Assembly (NCBI GenBank): GCA_027574665.1 | Contig: CM050673.1 | Location: 8,603,420 to 8,667,419, forward strand | Origin: Rhynochetos jubatus | Lineage: Eukaryota; Chordata; Aves; Eurypygiformes; Rhynochetidae | Length of the DNA stretch: 64,000 bases | Direction: 5' to 3' | Part shown: positions 22,581-35,228 of the stretch, one piece after another | Numbering within the stretch: position 1 is the first letter of the stretch | Layout of the letters: every line of letters starts with the position of its first letter | Translations under genes and position numbers: made by a program | The notes under the pieces: model-generated | Database searches by the model: none | Seen by the model: only the letters and a program-made list of their open reading frames with translations | Told to the model about the DNA's origin: nothing

Positions 22581-23850
22581 GGGCTGGAGCTTCTCGTGGT
22601 TTTGGGGCCTGGCTTGCTCCACCCCCTGCTCCTGAGATTCTCCCGGAGGTGGGCTGCATTTTGGCTGATTCTTGGGCTGGAGCTTCCCGTGGTTTGAGGC
22701 CTGGCTTGCTCCACCCCTTGCTCTTGAGATTCTCCTGGATGTGGGCTGCATTTTGACTTCATTTTGGGCTGGAGCTTCTCGTGTTTTGTGGCCTAGCATG
22801 CTCCACCCCCTGCTCTTGAGATTCTCCCAGAGGTGGGCTGCATTTTGGCTGCCTTTTGTGCTGCAGCTTCCAAAGGTTTGAGGCCTGGCTTGCTCCACCC
22901 CCTGCTCTTGAGATTCTCCCAGATGTGGGCTGCATTTTGGCTGCCTTTTGGGCTGGAGCTTCTCGTGGTTTGAGGCCTGGCTTGCTCCACCCCCTGCTCT
23001 TGAGATTCTCCCGGATGTGGGCTGCATTTTGGCTGCCTTTTGGGCTGGAGCTTCTCCTGGTTTGAGGCCTGGCTTGCTCCACCCCCTGCTCTTGAGATTC
23101 TCCCGGATGTGGGCTGCATTTTGGCTGATTCTTGGGCTGGATCTTCCCGTGGTTTGAGGCCTGGCTTGCTCCACCCCCTGCTCTTGAGATTCTCCTGGAT
23201 GTGGGCTGCATTTTGGCTGCCTTTTGGGCTGGAGATTCTCGTGCTTTGAGGCCTGGCTTGCTCTATCCCTGCTCTTGAGATTCTCCCGGATGTGGGCTGC
23301 ATTTTGGCTGCCTTTTGGGCTGGAGCTTCTCGTGGTTTGAGGCCTGGCTTGCTCCACCCCCTGCTCTTGAGATTCTCCCGGATGTGGGCTGCATTTTGGC
23401 TGCCTTTTGGGCTGGAGCTTCTCGTGGTTTGAGGCCTGGCTTGCTCCACCCCCTGCTCTTGAGATTCTCCCGGAGGTGGGCTGCATTTTGGCTGATTCTT
23501 GCGCTGGAGCTTCCCGTGGTTTGAGGCCTGGCTTGCTCCACCCCCTGCTCTTGAGATTCTCCCGGATGTGGGCTGCATTTTGGCTGCCTTTTGGGCTGGA
23601 GCTTCTCGAGGTTTGAGGCCTGGCTTGCTCCACCCCCTGCTCTTGAGATTCTCCCGGATGTGGGCTGCATTTTGGCTTCCTTTTGGGCTGGAGCTTCTCA
23701 TGGTTTGAGGCCTGGCTTGCTCCACCCCCTGCTCTTGAAATTCTCCTGGAGGTGGGCTGCATTTTGGCTGCCTTTTGGGCTGGAGCTTCTCGTGGTTTGA
23801 GGCCTGGCTTGCTCCACCCCCTGCTCTTGAGATTCTCCCGGATGTGTGCT
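22500..23850 (+). repeat. Block repeated at about 25,350-26,700 (offset 2,852 bp)
   Basis: Both blocks start around the rare 93-bp unit with GTGGTTTTGGGG (22,597 and 25,449). They share GGCCTAGCATGC (near 22,792 and 25,644), CTTCCAAAGG, the short CAATCCCTG-type unit (23,260 reads CTATCCCTG, 26,112 reads CAATCCCTG) and GATTCTTGCGC. The offset is exactly 31 units. The right part (about 22.95-24.3 kb) also matches 36.75-38.1 kb at an offset of 13,796 bp. Confidence 0.75.
22536..22628 (+). repeat. 93-bp unit with GTGGTTTTGGGGCC
   Basis: One T is gained in the TTT run at unit positions 65-67, in a unit with GGGGCC, followed by a CTCCTGAG unit start. Its copy is at 25388-25480, directly left of the 2,299-bp tandem duplication. 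Confidence 0.85.
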
Positions 23851-25480
23851 GCATTTTGACTTCATTTTGGGCTGGAGCTTCTCGTGGTTTGTGGCCTAGC
23901 TTGCTCCACCCCCTGCTCTTGAGATTCTCCCGGAGGTGGGCTGCATTTTGGCTGCCTGTTGGGCTGGAGCTTCTCGTGGTTTGAGGCCTGGCTTGCTCCA
24001 CCCCCTGCTCTTGAGATTCTCCCGGATGTGGGCTGCATTTTGGCTGCCTTTTGGGCTGGAGCTTCTCGAGGTTTGAGGCCTGGCTTGCTCCACCCCCTGC
24101 TCTTGAGATTCTCCCGGATGTGGGCTGCATTTTGGCTGACTTTTGGGCTGGAGCTTCCCGTGGCTTGAGGCCTGGCTTGCTCCACCCCCTGCTCTTGAGA
24201 TTCTCCCGGATGTGGGCTGCATTTTGGCTGCCTGTTGGGCTGGAGCTTCTTGTGGTTTGAGGCCTGGCTTGCTCCACCCCCTGCTCTTGAGATTCTCCCG
24301 GATGTGGGCTGCATTTTGGCTGCCTTTTGGGCTGGAGCTTCTCGTGGTTTGAGGCCTGGCTTGCTCCACCCCCTGCTCTTGAGATTCTCCCGGATGTGGG
24401 CTGCATTTTGGCTGCCTTTTGGGCTGGAGCTTCTCGTGGTTTGGGGCCTGGCTTGCTCCACCCCCTGCTCGTGAGATTCTCCCGGATGTGGGCTGCATTT
24501 TGGCTGCCTGTTGGGCTGGAGCTTCTTGTGGTTTGAGGCCTGGCTTGCTCCACCCCCTGCTCTTGAAATTCTCCTGGAGGTGGGCTGCATTTTGGCTGAT
24601 TCTTGGGCTGGAGCTTCCCGTGGTTTGAGGCCTGGCTTGCTCCACCCCCTGCTCTTGAGATTCTCCCGGATGTGTGCTGCATTTTGACTTCATTTTGGGC
24701 TGGAGCTTCTCGTGGTTTGTGGCCTGGCTTGCTCCACCCCCTGCTCTTGAGATTCTCACGGAGGTGGGCTGCATTTTGGCTGCCTTTTGTGCTGGAGCTT
24801 CCAATGGTTTGAGGCCTGGCTTTCTCCACCCCCTGCTCTTGAGATTCTCCTGGAGGTGGGCTGCATTTTGGCTGCCTTTTGGGCTGGAGCTTCTTGTGGT
24901 TTGAGGCCTGGCTTGCTCCACCCCCTGCTCTTGAGATTCTCCCGGATGTGGGCTGCATTTTGGCTGATTCTTGGGCTGGAGCTTCCCGTGGTTTGAGGCC
25001 TGGCTTGCTCAATCCCCTGCTCTTGAGATTCTCCCGGATGTGGGCTGCATTTTGGCTGCCTTTTGGGCTGGAGCTTCTCGTGGTTTGAGGCCTGGCTTGC
25101 TCCACCCCCTGCTCTTGAGATTCTCCCGGAGGTGGGCTGCATTTTGGCTGCCTGTTGGGCTGGAGCTTCTTGTGGTTTGAGGCCTGGCTTGCTCCACCCC
25201 CTGCTCTTGAGATTCTCCCGGAGGTGGGCTGCATTTTGGCTGATTCTTGGGCTGGAACTTCCCGTGGTTTGAGGCCTGGCTTGCTCCACCCCCTGCTCTT
25301 GAGATTCTCCCGGATGTGGGCTGCATTTTGGCTGCCTTTTGGGCTGGAGCTTCTCGTGGTTTGAGGCCTGGCTTGCTCCACCCCCTGCTCTTGAGATTCT
25401 CCCGGATGTGGGCTGCATTTTGGCTGCCTTTTGGGCTGGAGCTTCTCGTGGTTTTGGGGCCTGGCTTGCTCCACCTCCTG

Positions 25481-27779
25481 CTCCTGAGATTCTCCCGGAT
25501 GTGGGCTGCATTTTGGCTGATTCTTGGGCTGGAGCTTCCCGTGGTTTGAGGCCTGGCTTGCTCCACCCCTTGCTCTTGAGATTCTCCTGGATGTGGGCTG
25601 CATTTTGACTTCATTTTGGGCTGGAGCTTCTCGTGTTTTGTGGCCTAGCATGCTCCACCCCCTGCTCTTGAGATTCTCCCAGAGGTGGGCTGCATTTTGG
25701 CTGCCTTTTGTGCTGCAGCTTCCAAAGGTTTGAGGCCTGGCTTGCTCCACCCCCTGCTCTTGAGATTCTCCCAGATGTGGGCTGCATTTTGGCTGCGTTT
25801 TGGGCTGGAGCTTCTCGTGGTTTGAGGCCTGGCTTGCTCCACCCCCTGCTCTTGAGATTCTCCCGGATGTGGGCTGCATTTTGGCTGCGTTTTGGGCTGG
25901 AGCTTCTCGTGGTTTGAGGCCTGGCTTGCTCCACCCCCTGCTCTTGAGATTCTCCCGGATGTGGGCTGCATTTTGGCTGATTCTTGGGCTGCATCTTCCC
26001 GTGGTTTGAGGCCTGGCTTGCTCCACCCCCTGCTCTTGAGATTCTCCTGGATGTGGGCTGCATTTTGGCTGCCTTTTGGGCTGGAGATTCTCGTGCTTTG
26101 AGGCCTGGCTTGCTCAATCCCTGCTCTTGAGATTCTCCCGGATGTGGGCTGCATTTTGGCTGCCTTTTGGGCTGGAGCTTCTCGTGGTTTGAGGCCTGGC
26201 TTGCTCCACCCCCTGCTCTTGAGATTCTCCCGGATGTGGGCTGCATTTTGGCTGCCTTTTGGGCTGGAGCTTCTCGTGGTTTGAGGCCTGGCTTGCTCCA
26301 CCCCCTGCTCTTGAGATTCTCCCGGAGGTGGGCTGCATTTTGGCTGATTCTTGCGCTGGAGCTTCCCGTGGTTTGAGGCCTGGCTTGCTCCACCCCCTGC
26401 TCTTGAGATTCTCCCGGATGTGGGCTGCATTTTGGCTGCCTTTTGGGCTGGAGCTTCTCGAGGTTTGAGGCCTGGCTTGCTCCACCCCCTGCTCTTGAGA
26501 TTCTCCCGGATGTGGGCTGCATTTTGGCTTCCTTTTGGGCTGGAGCTTCTCATGGTTTGAGGCCTGGCTTGCTCCACCCCCTGCTCTTGAAATTCTCCTG
26601 GAGGTGGGCTGCATTTTGGCTGCCTTTTGGGCTGGAGCTTCTCGTGGTTTGAGGCCTGGCTTGCTCCACCCCCTGCTCTTGAGATTCTCCCGGATGTGGG
26701 CTGGATTTTGGCTGCCTTTCGGGCTGGAGCTTCTCGTGGTTTGTGGCCTAGCTTGCTCCACCCCCTGCTCTTGAGATTCTCCCGGAGGTGGGCTGCATTT
26801 TGGCTGCCTGTTGGGCTGGAGCTTCTCGTGGTTTGAGGCCTGGCTTGCTCCACCCCCTGCTCTTGAGATTCTCCCGGATGTGGGCTGCATTTTGGCTGCC
26901 TGTTGGGCTGGAGCTTCCCGAGGTTTGAGGCCTGGCTTGCTCCACCCCCTGCTCTTGAGATTCTCCCAGATGTGGGCTGCATTTTGGCTGCCTTTAGGGC
27001 TGGAGCTTCTCGTGGTTTGAGGCCTGGCTTGCTCCACCCCCTGCTCTTGAGATTCTCCCGGATGTGGGCTGCATTTTGGCTGCCTTTTGGGCTGGAGCTT
27101 CTCGAGGTTTGAGGCCTGGCTTGCTCCACCCCCTGCTCTTGAGATTCTCCCGGATGTGGGCTGCATTTTGGCTGCCTTTTGGGCTGGAGCTTCCCGTGGC
27201 TTGAGGCCTGGCTTGCTCCACCCCCTGCTCTTGAGATTCTCCCGGATGTGGGCTGCATTTTGGCTGCCTGTTGGGCTGGAGCTTCTCGTGGTTTGAGGCC
27301 TGGCTTGCTCCACCCCCTGCTCTTGAGATTCTCCCGGATGTGGGCTGGAGTTTGGGTGATTCTTGGGCTGGATCTTCCCGTGGTTTGAGGCCTGGCTTGC
27401 TCCACCCCCTGCTCTTGAGATTCTCCCGGATGTGGGCTGCATTTTGGCTGCCTTTTGGGCTGGAGCTTCTCGTGGTTTGAGGCCTGGCTTGCTCCACCCC
27501 CTGCTCTTGAGATTCTCCCGGATGTGGGCTGCATTTTGGCTGCCTTTTGGGCTGGAGCTTCTCCTGGTTTGAGGCCTGGCTTGCTCCACCCCCTGCTTTT
27601 GAGATTCTCCCGGAGGTGGGCTGCATTTTGGCTGATTCTTGGGCTGGAACTTCCCGTGGTTTGAGGCCTGGCTTGCTCCACCCCCTGCTCTTGAGATTCT
27701 CCCGGATGTGGGCTGCATTTTGGCTGCTTTTTGGGCTGGAGCTTCTCGTGGTTTGAGGCCTGGCTTGCTCAACCCCCTG
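25481..27779 (+). repeat. 25-unit higher-order repeat, copy 1 (2,299 bp)
   Basis: Begins with the rare CTCCTGAG unit start and ends with a unit carrying GCTTTTTGGGC and GCTCAACCCC. Directly followed by copy 2 at 27780-30078. The period is 25 x 92 - 1 because of one 91-bp CAATCCCTG unit (26,112 / 28,411). I see only a few substitutions between copies: CCACC versus CAACC near 25,933 / 28,232, and GGAGGTGG versus GGATGTGG near 26,783 / 29,082 and 27,613 / 29,912. Confidence 0.9.
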
Positions 27780-30078
27780 CTCCTGAGATTCTCCCGGATG
27801 TGGGCTGCATTTTGGCTGATTCTTGGGCTGGAGCTTCCCGTGGTTTGAGGCCTGGCTTGCTCCACCCCTTGCTCTTGAGATTCTCCTGGATGTGGGCTGC
27901 ATTTTGACTTCATTTTGGGCTGGAGCTTCTCGTGTTTTGTGGCCTAGCATGCTCCACCCCCTGCTCTTGAGATTCTCCCAGAGGTGGGCTGCATTTTGGC
28001 TGCCTTTTGTGCTGCAGCTTCCAAAGGTTTGAGGCCTGGCTTGCTCCACCCCCTGCTCTTGAGATTCTCCCAGATGTGGGCTGCATTTTGGCTGCGTTTT
28101 GGGCTGGAGCTTCTCGTGGTTTGAGGCCTGGCTTGCTCCACCCCCTGCTCTTGAGATTCTCCCGGATGTGGGCTGCATTTTGGCTGCGTTTTGGGCTGGA
28201 GCTTCTCGTGGTTTGAGGCCTGGCTTGCTCAACCCCCTGCTCTTGAGATTCTCCCGGATGTGGGCTGCATTTTGGCTGATTCTTGGGCTGCATCTTCCCG
28301 TGGTTTGAGGCCTGGCTTGCTCCACCCCCTGCTCTTGAGATTCTCCTGGATGTGGGCTGCATTTTGGCTGCCTTTTGGGCTGGAGATTCTCGTGCTTTGA
28401 GGCCTGGCTTGCTCAATCCCTGCTCTTGAGATTCTCCCGGATGTGGGCTGCATTTTGGCTGCCTTTTGGGCTGGAGCTTCTCGTGGTTTGAGGCCTGGCT
28501 TGCTCCACCCCCTGCTCTTGAGATTCTCCCGGATGTGGGCTGCATTTTGGCTGCCTTTTGGGCTGGAGCTTCTCGTGGTTTGAGGCCTGGCTTGCTCCAC
28601 CCCCTGCTCTTGAGATTCTCCCGGAGGTGGGCTGCATTTTGGCTGATTCTTGCGCTGGAGCTTCCCGTGGTTTGAGGCCTGGCTTGCTCCACCCCCTGCT
28701 CTTGAGATTCTCCCGGATGTGGGCTGCATTTTGGCTGCCTTTTGGGCTGGAGCTTCTCGAGGTTTGAGGCCTGGCTTGCTCCACCCCCTGCTCTTGAGAT
28801 TCTCCCGGATGTGGGCTGCATTTTGGCTTCCTTTTGGGCTGGAGCTTCTCATGGTTTGAGGCCTGGCTTGCTCCACCCCCTGCTCTTGAAATTCTCCTGG
28901 AGGTGGGCTGCATTTTGGCTGCCTTTTGGGCTGGAGCTTCTCGTGGTTTGAGGCCTGGCTTGCTCCACCCCCTGCTCTTGAGATTCTCCCGGATGTGGGC
29001 TGGATTTTGGCTGCCTTTCGGGCTGGAGCTTCTCGTGGTTTGTGGCCTAGCTTGCTCCACCCCCTGCTCTTGAGATTCTCCCGGATGTGGGCTGCATTTT
29101 GGCTGCCTGTTGGGCTGGAGCTTCTCGTGGTTTGAGGCCTGGCTTGCTCCACCCCCTGCTCTTGAGATTCTCCCGGATGTGGGCTGCATTTTGGCTGCCT
29201 GTTGGGCTGGAGCTTCCCGAGGTTTGAGGCCTGGCTTGCTCCACCCCCTGCTCTTGAGATTCTCCCAGATGTGGGCTGCATTTTGGCTGCCTTTAGGGCT
29301 GGAGCTTCTCGTGGTTTGAGGCCTGGCTTGCTCCACCCCCTGCTCTTGAGATTCTCCCGGATGTGGGCTGCATTTTGGCTGCCTTTTGGGCTGGAGCTTC
29401 TCGAGGTTTGAGGCCTGGCTTGCTCCACCCCCTGCTCTTGAGATTCTCCCGGATGTGGGCTGCATTTTGGCTGCCTTTTGGGCTGGAGCTTCCCGTGGCT
29501 TGAGGCCTGGCTTGCTCCACCCCCTGCTCTTGAGATTCTCCCGGATGTGGGCTGCATTTTGGCTGCCTGTTGGGCTGGAGCTTCTCGTGGTTTGAGGCCT
29601 GGCTTGCTCCACCCCCTGCTCTTGAGATTCTCCCGGATGTGGGCTGGAGTTTGGGTGATTCTTGGGCTGGATCTTCCCGTGGTTTGAGGCCTGGCTTGCT
29701 CCACCCCCTGCTCTTGAGATTCTCCCGGATGTGGGCTGCATTTTGGCTGCCTTTTGGGCTGGAGCTTCTCGTGGTTTGAGGCCTGGCTTGCTCCACCCCC
29801 TGCTCTTGAGATTCTCCCGGATGTGGGCTGCATTTTGGCTGCCTTTTGGGCTGGAGCTTCTCCTGGTTTGAGGCCTGGCTTGCTCCACCCCCTGCTTTTG
29901 AGATTCTCCCGGATGTGGGCTGCATTTTGGCTGATTCTTGGGCTGGAACTTCCCGTGGTTTGAGGCCTGGCTTGCTCCACCCCCTGCTCTTGAGATTCTC
30001 CCGGATGTGGGCTGCATTTTGGCTGCTTTTTGGGCTGGAGCTTCTCGTGGTTTGAGGCCTGGCTTGCTCAACCCCCTG
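27780..30078 (+). repeat. 25-unit higher-order repeat, copy 2 (2,299 bp)
   Basis: Tandem copy of 25481-27779, starting with the same CTCCTGAG. After 30,078 the array resumes with CTCTTGAG and CTTCC instead of re-entering the block, so there are exactly two copies. Minus-strand 303-codon frames ending at 26,522 and 28,821 translate identically. Confidence 0.9.
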
Positions 30079-30446
30079 CTCTTGAGATTCTCCCGGATGT
30101 GGGCTGCATTTTGGCTTCCTTTTGGGCTGGAGCTTCTCGTGGTTTGAGGCCTGGCTTGCTCCACCCCCTGCTCTTGAGATTCTCCCAGATGTGGGCTGCA
30201 TTTTGGCTGCCTTTTGGGCTGGAGCTTCTCGTGGTTTGAGGCCTGGCTTGCTCCACCCCCTGCTCTTGAGATTCTCCCGGATGTGGGCTGCATTTTGGCT
30301 GCCTTTTGGGCTGGAGCTTCTCGTGGTTTGGGGCCTGGCTTGCTCCACCCCCTGCTCTTGAGATTCTCCCGGATGTGGGCTGCATTTTGGCTGCCTGTTG
30401 GGCTGGAGCTTCTTGTGGTTTGAGGCCTGGCTTGCTCCACCCCCTG

Positions 30447-32101
30447 CTCTTGAGATTCTCCCGGATGTGGGCTGCATTTTGGCTGATTCTTGGGCTGGAG
30501 CTTCCCGTGGTTTGAGGCCTGGCTTGCTCCACCCCTTGCTCTTGAGATTCTCCCGGATGTGGGCTGCATTTTGACTTCATTTTGGGCTGGAGCTTCTCGT
30601 GGTTTGAGGCCTAGCTTGCTCCACCCCCTGCTCTTGAGATTCTCCCAGAGGTGGGCTGCATTTTGGCTGCCTTTTGTGCTGCAGCTTCCAATGGTTTGAG
30701 GCCTGGCTTGCTCCACCCCCTGCTCTTGAGATTCTCCCAGATGTGGGCTGCATGTTTACTTCATTTTGGGCTGGAGCTTCTCGTGGTTTGTGGCCTAGCT
30801 TGCTCCACCCCCTGCTCTTGAGATTTTCCCGGAGGTGGGCTGCATTTTGGCTGCCTTTTGGGCTGGAGCTTCTCGTGGTTTGAGGCCTGGCTTGCTCCAC
30901 CCCCTGCTCTTGAGATTCTCCCGGAGGTGGGCTGCATTTTGGCTGCCTTTGGGCTGGAGCTTCTTGTGGTTTGAGGCCTGGCTTGCTCCACCCCCTGCTC
31001 TTGAGATTCTCCCGGATGTGGGCTGCATTTTGGCTGATTCTTGGGCTGGATCTTCCCGTGGTTTGAGGCCTGGCTTGCTCCACCCCCTGCTCTTGAGATT
31101 CTCCTGGATGTGGGCTGCATTTTGGCTGCCTTTTGGGCTGGAGCTTCTCGTGGTTTGAGGCCTGGCTTGCTCAATCCCCTGCTCTTGAGATTCTCCCGGA
31201 TGTGGGCTGCATTTTGGCTGCCTTTTGGGCTGGAGCTTCTCGTGGTTTGAGGCCTGGCTTGCTCCACCCCCTGCTCTTGAGATTCTCCCGGAGGTGGGCT
31301 GCATTTTGGCTGCCTTTTGGGCTGGAGCTTCTTGTGGTTTGAGGCCTGGCTTGCTCCACCCCCTGCTCTTGAAATTCTCCTGGAGGTGGGCTGCATTTTG
31401 GCTGCCTTTTGGGCTGGAGCTTCCCGTGGTTTGAGGCCTGGCTTGCTCCACCCCCTGCTCTTGAGATTCTCCCGGAGGTGGGCTGCATTTTGGCTGATTC
31501 TTGGGCTGGAGCTTCCCGTGGTTTGAGGCCTGGCTTGCTCCACCCCCTGCTCTTGAGATTCTCCCGGAGGTGGGCTGCATTTTGGCTGCCTTTTGGGCTG
31601 GAGCTTCTCGTGGTTTGAGTCCTGGCTTTCTCAACCCCCTGCTCTTGAGATTCTCCCGGATGTGGGCTGCATTTTGGCTTCCTTTTGGGCTGGAGCTTCT
31701 CGTGGTTTGAGGCCTGGCTTTCTCAACCCCCTGCTCTTGAGATTCTCCTGGATGTGGGCTGCATTTTGGCTGCCTTTTGGGCTGGAGCTTCTCGTGGTTT
31801 GAGGCCTGTCTTGCTCCACCCCCTGCTCTTGAGATTCTCCCGGATGTGTGCTGCATTTTGACTTCATTTTGGGCTGGAGCTTCTCGTGGTTTGTGGCCTA
31901 GCTTGCTCCACCCCCTGCTCTTGAGATTCTCCCGGAGGTGGGCTGCATTTTGGCTGCCTGTTGGGCTGGAGCTTCCCGTGGTTTGAGGCCTGGCTTGCTC
32001 CACCCCCTGCTCTTGAGATTCTCCCAGATGTGGGCTGCATTTTGGCTGCCTTTTGGGCTGGAGCTTCTCGTGGTTTGAGGCCTGGCTTGCTCCACCCCCT
32101 G
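30447..32101 (+). repeat. 18-unit higher-order repeat, copy 1 (1,655 bp)
   Basis: Directly followed by 32102-33756 at an offset of 18 x 92 - 1, with one 91-bp GCCTTTGGGC unit in each copy. All the long minus-strand frames I compared (for example 30577-31083 with 32232-32738, and 30761-31543 with 32416-33198) translate identically, and I saw no base difference. Both copies also match the earlier block at about 18.8-20.35 kb. Confidence 0.9.
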
Positions 32102-33756
32102 CTCTTGAGATTCTCCCGGATGTGGGCTGCATTTTGGCTGATTCTTGGGCTGGAGCTTCCCGTGGTTTGAGGCCTGGCTTGCTCCACCCCTTGCTCTTGA
32201 GATTCTCCCGGATGTGGGCTGCATTTTGACTTCATTTTGGGCTGGAGCTTCTCGTGGTTTGAGGCCTAGCTTGCTCCACCCCCTGCTCTTGAGATTCTCC
32301 CAGAGGTGGGCTGCATTTTGGCTGCCTTTTGTGCTGCAGCTTCCAATGGTTTGAGGCCTGGCTTGCTCCACCCCCTGCTCTTGAGATTCTCCCAGATGTG
32401 GGCTGCATGTTTACTTCATTTTGGGCTGGAGCTTCTCGTGGTTTGTGGCCTAGCTTGCTCCACCCCCTGCTCTTGAGATTTTCCCGGAGGTGGGCTGCAT
32501 TTTGGCTGCCTTTTGGGCTGGAGCTTCTCGTGGTTTGAGGCCTGGCTTGCTCCACCCCCTGCTCTTGAGATTCTCCCGGAGGTGGGCTGCATTTTGGCTG
32601 CCTTTGGGCTGGAGCTTCTTGTGGTTTGAGGCCTGGCTTGCTCCACCCCCTGCTCTTGAGATTCTCCCGGATGTGGGCTGCATTTTGGCTGATTCTTGGG
32701 CTGGATCTTCCCGTGGTTTGAGGCCTGGCTTGCTCCACCCCCTGCTCTTGAGATTCTCCTGGATGTGGGCTGCATTTTGGCTGCCTTTTGGGCTGGAGCT
32801 TCTCGTGGTTTGAGGCCTGGCTTGCTCAATCCCCTGCTCTTGAGATTCTCCCGGATGTGGGCTGCATTTTGGCTGCCTTTTGGGCTGGAGCTTCTCGTGG
32901 TTTGAGGCCTGGCTTGCTCCACCCCCTGCTCTTGAGATTCTCCCGGAGGTGGGCTGCATTTTGGCTGCCTTTTGGGCTGGAGCTTCTTGTGGTTTGAGGC
33001 CTGGCTTGCTCCACCCCCTGCTCTTGAAATTCTCCTGGAGGTGGGCTGCATTTTGGCTGCCTTTTGGGCTGGAGCTTCCCGTGGTTTGAGGCCTGGCTTG
33101 CTCCACCCCCTGCTCTTGAGATTCTCCCGGAGGTGGGCTGCATTTTGGCTGATTCTTGGGCTGGAGCTTCCCGTGGTTTGAGGCCTGGCTTGCTCCACCC
33201 CCTGCTCTTGAGATTCTCCCGGAGGTGGGCTGCATTTTGGCTGCCTTTTGGGCTGGAGCTTCTCGTGGTTTGAGTCCTGGCTTTCTCAACCCCCTGCTCT
33301 TGAGATTCTCCCGGATGTGGGCTGCATTTTGGCTTCCTTTTGGGCTGGAGCTTCTCGTGGTTTGAGGCCTGGCTTTCTCAACCCCCTGCTCTTGAGATTC
33401 TCCTGGATGTGGGCTGCATTTTGGCTGCCTTTTGGGCTGGAGCTTCTCGTGGTTTGAGGCCTGTCTTGCTCCACCCCCTGCTCTTGAGATTCTCCCGGAT
33501 GTGTGCTGCATTTTGACTTCATTTTGGGCTGGAGCTTCTCGTGGTTTGTGGCCTAGCTTGCTCCACCCCCTGCTCTTGAGATTCTCCCGGAGGTGGGCTG
33601 CATTTTGGCTGCCTGTTGGGCTGGAGCTTCCCGTGGTTTGAGGCCTGGCTTGCTCCACCCCCTGCTCTTGAGATTCTCCCAGATGTGGGCTGCATTTTGG
33701 CTGCCTTTTGGGCTGGAGCTTCTCGTGGTTTGAGGCCTGGCTTGCTCCACCCCCTG
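32102..33756 (+). repeat. 18-unit higher-order repeat, copy 2 (1,655 bp)
   Basis: Tandem copy of 30447-32101 with no difference I could see, so this is the youngest-looking duplication in the window. To its right, 33.7-34.6 kb continues as a copy of about 20.37-21.3 kb (offset 13,336 bp). This shows that the duplication arose inside an older copied segment. Confidence 0.9.
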
Positions 33757-35228
33757 CTCTTGAGATTCTCCCGGATGTGGGCTGCATTTTGGCTGCCTTT
33801 TGGGCTGGAGCTTCTCGTGGTTTGAGGCCTGGCTTGCTCCACCCCCTGCTCTTGAGATTCTCCCGGATGTGGGCTGCATTTTGGCTGCCTTTTGGGCTGG
33901 AGCTTCTCGTGGTTTGGAGCCTGGCTTGCTCCACCCCCTGCTCTTGAGATTCTCCCGGATGTGGGCTGCATTTTGGCTGATTCTTGGGCTGGAGCTTCCC
34001 GTGGTTTGAGGCCTGGCTTGCTCCACCCCTTGCTCTTGAGATTCTCCTGGATGTGGGCTGCATTTTGACTTCATTTTGGGCTGGAGCTTCTCGTGTTTTG
34101 TGGCCTAGCTTGCTCCACCCCCTGCCCTTGAGATTCTCCCAGAGGTGGGCTGCATTTTGGCTGCCTTTTGTGCTGCAGCTTCCAAAGGTTTGAGGCCTGG
34201 CTTGCTCCACCCCCTGCTCTTGAGATTCTCCCAGATGTGGGCTGCATTTTGGCTGCCTTTTGGGCTGGAGCTTCTCGTGGTTTGAGGCCTGGCTTGCTCC
34301 ACCCCCTGCTCTTGAGATTCTCCCGGATGTGGGCTGCATTTTGGCTGCCTTTTGGGCTGGAGCTTCTCGTGGTTTGAGGCCTGGCTTGCTCCACCCCCTG
34401 CTCTTGAGATTCTCCCGGATGTGGGCTGCATTTTGGCTGATTCTTGGGCTGGATCTTCCCGTGGTTTGAGGCCTGGCTTGCTCCACCCCCTGCTCTTGAG
34501 ATTCTCCCGGATGTGGGCTGCATTTTGGCTGCCTTTTGGGCTGGAGATTCTCGTGCTTTGAGGCCTGGCTTGCTCAATCCCTGCTCTTGAGATTCTCCCA
34601 GATGTGGGCTGCATTTTGGCTGCCTTTTGGGCTGGAGCTTCTCGTGGTTTGAGGCCTGGCTTGCTCCACCCCCTGCTCTTGAGATTCTCCCGGATGTGGG
34701 CTGCATTTTGGCTGCCTTTTGGGCTGGAGCTTCTCGTGGTTTGAGGCCTGGCTTGCTCCACCCCCTGCTCTTGAGATTCTCCCGGAGGTGGGCTGCATTT
34801 TGGCTGCCTTTTGGGCTGGAGCTTCTCGTGGTTTGTGGCCTAGCTTGCTCCACCCCCTGCTCTTGAGATTCTCCCAGATGTGGGCTGCATTTTGGCTGCC
34901 TTTAGGGCTGGAGCTTCTCGTGGTTTGAGGCCTGGCTTGCTCCACCCCCTGCTCTTGAGATTCTCCCCGCATGTGGGCTGCATTTTGGCTGCCTTTTGGG
35001 CTGGAGCTTCTTGTGGTTTGAGGCCTGGCTTGCTCCACCCCCTGCTCTTGAGATTCTCTCGGAGGTGGGCTGCATTTTGGCTGATTCTTGGGCTGGATCT
35101 TCCCGTGGTTTGAGGCCTGGCTTGCTCCACCCCCTGCTCTTGAGATTCTCCTGGATGTGGGCTGCATTTTGGCTGATTCTTGCGCTGGAGCTTCCCGTGG
35201 TTTGAGGCCTGGCTTGCTCCACCCCCTG

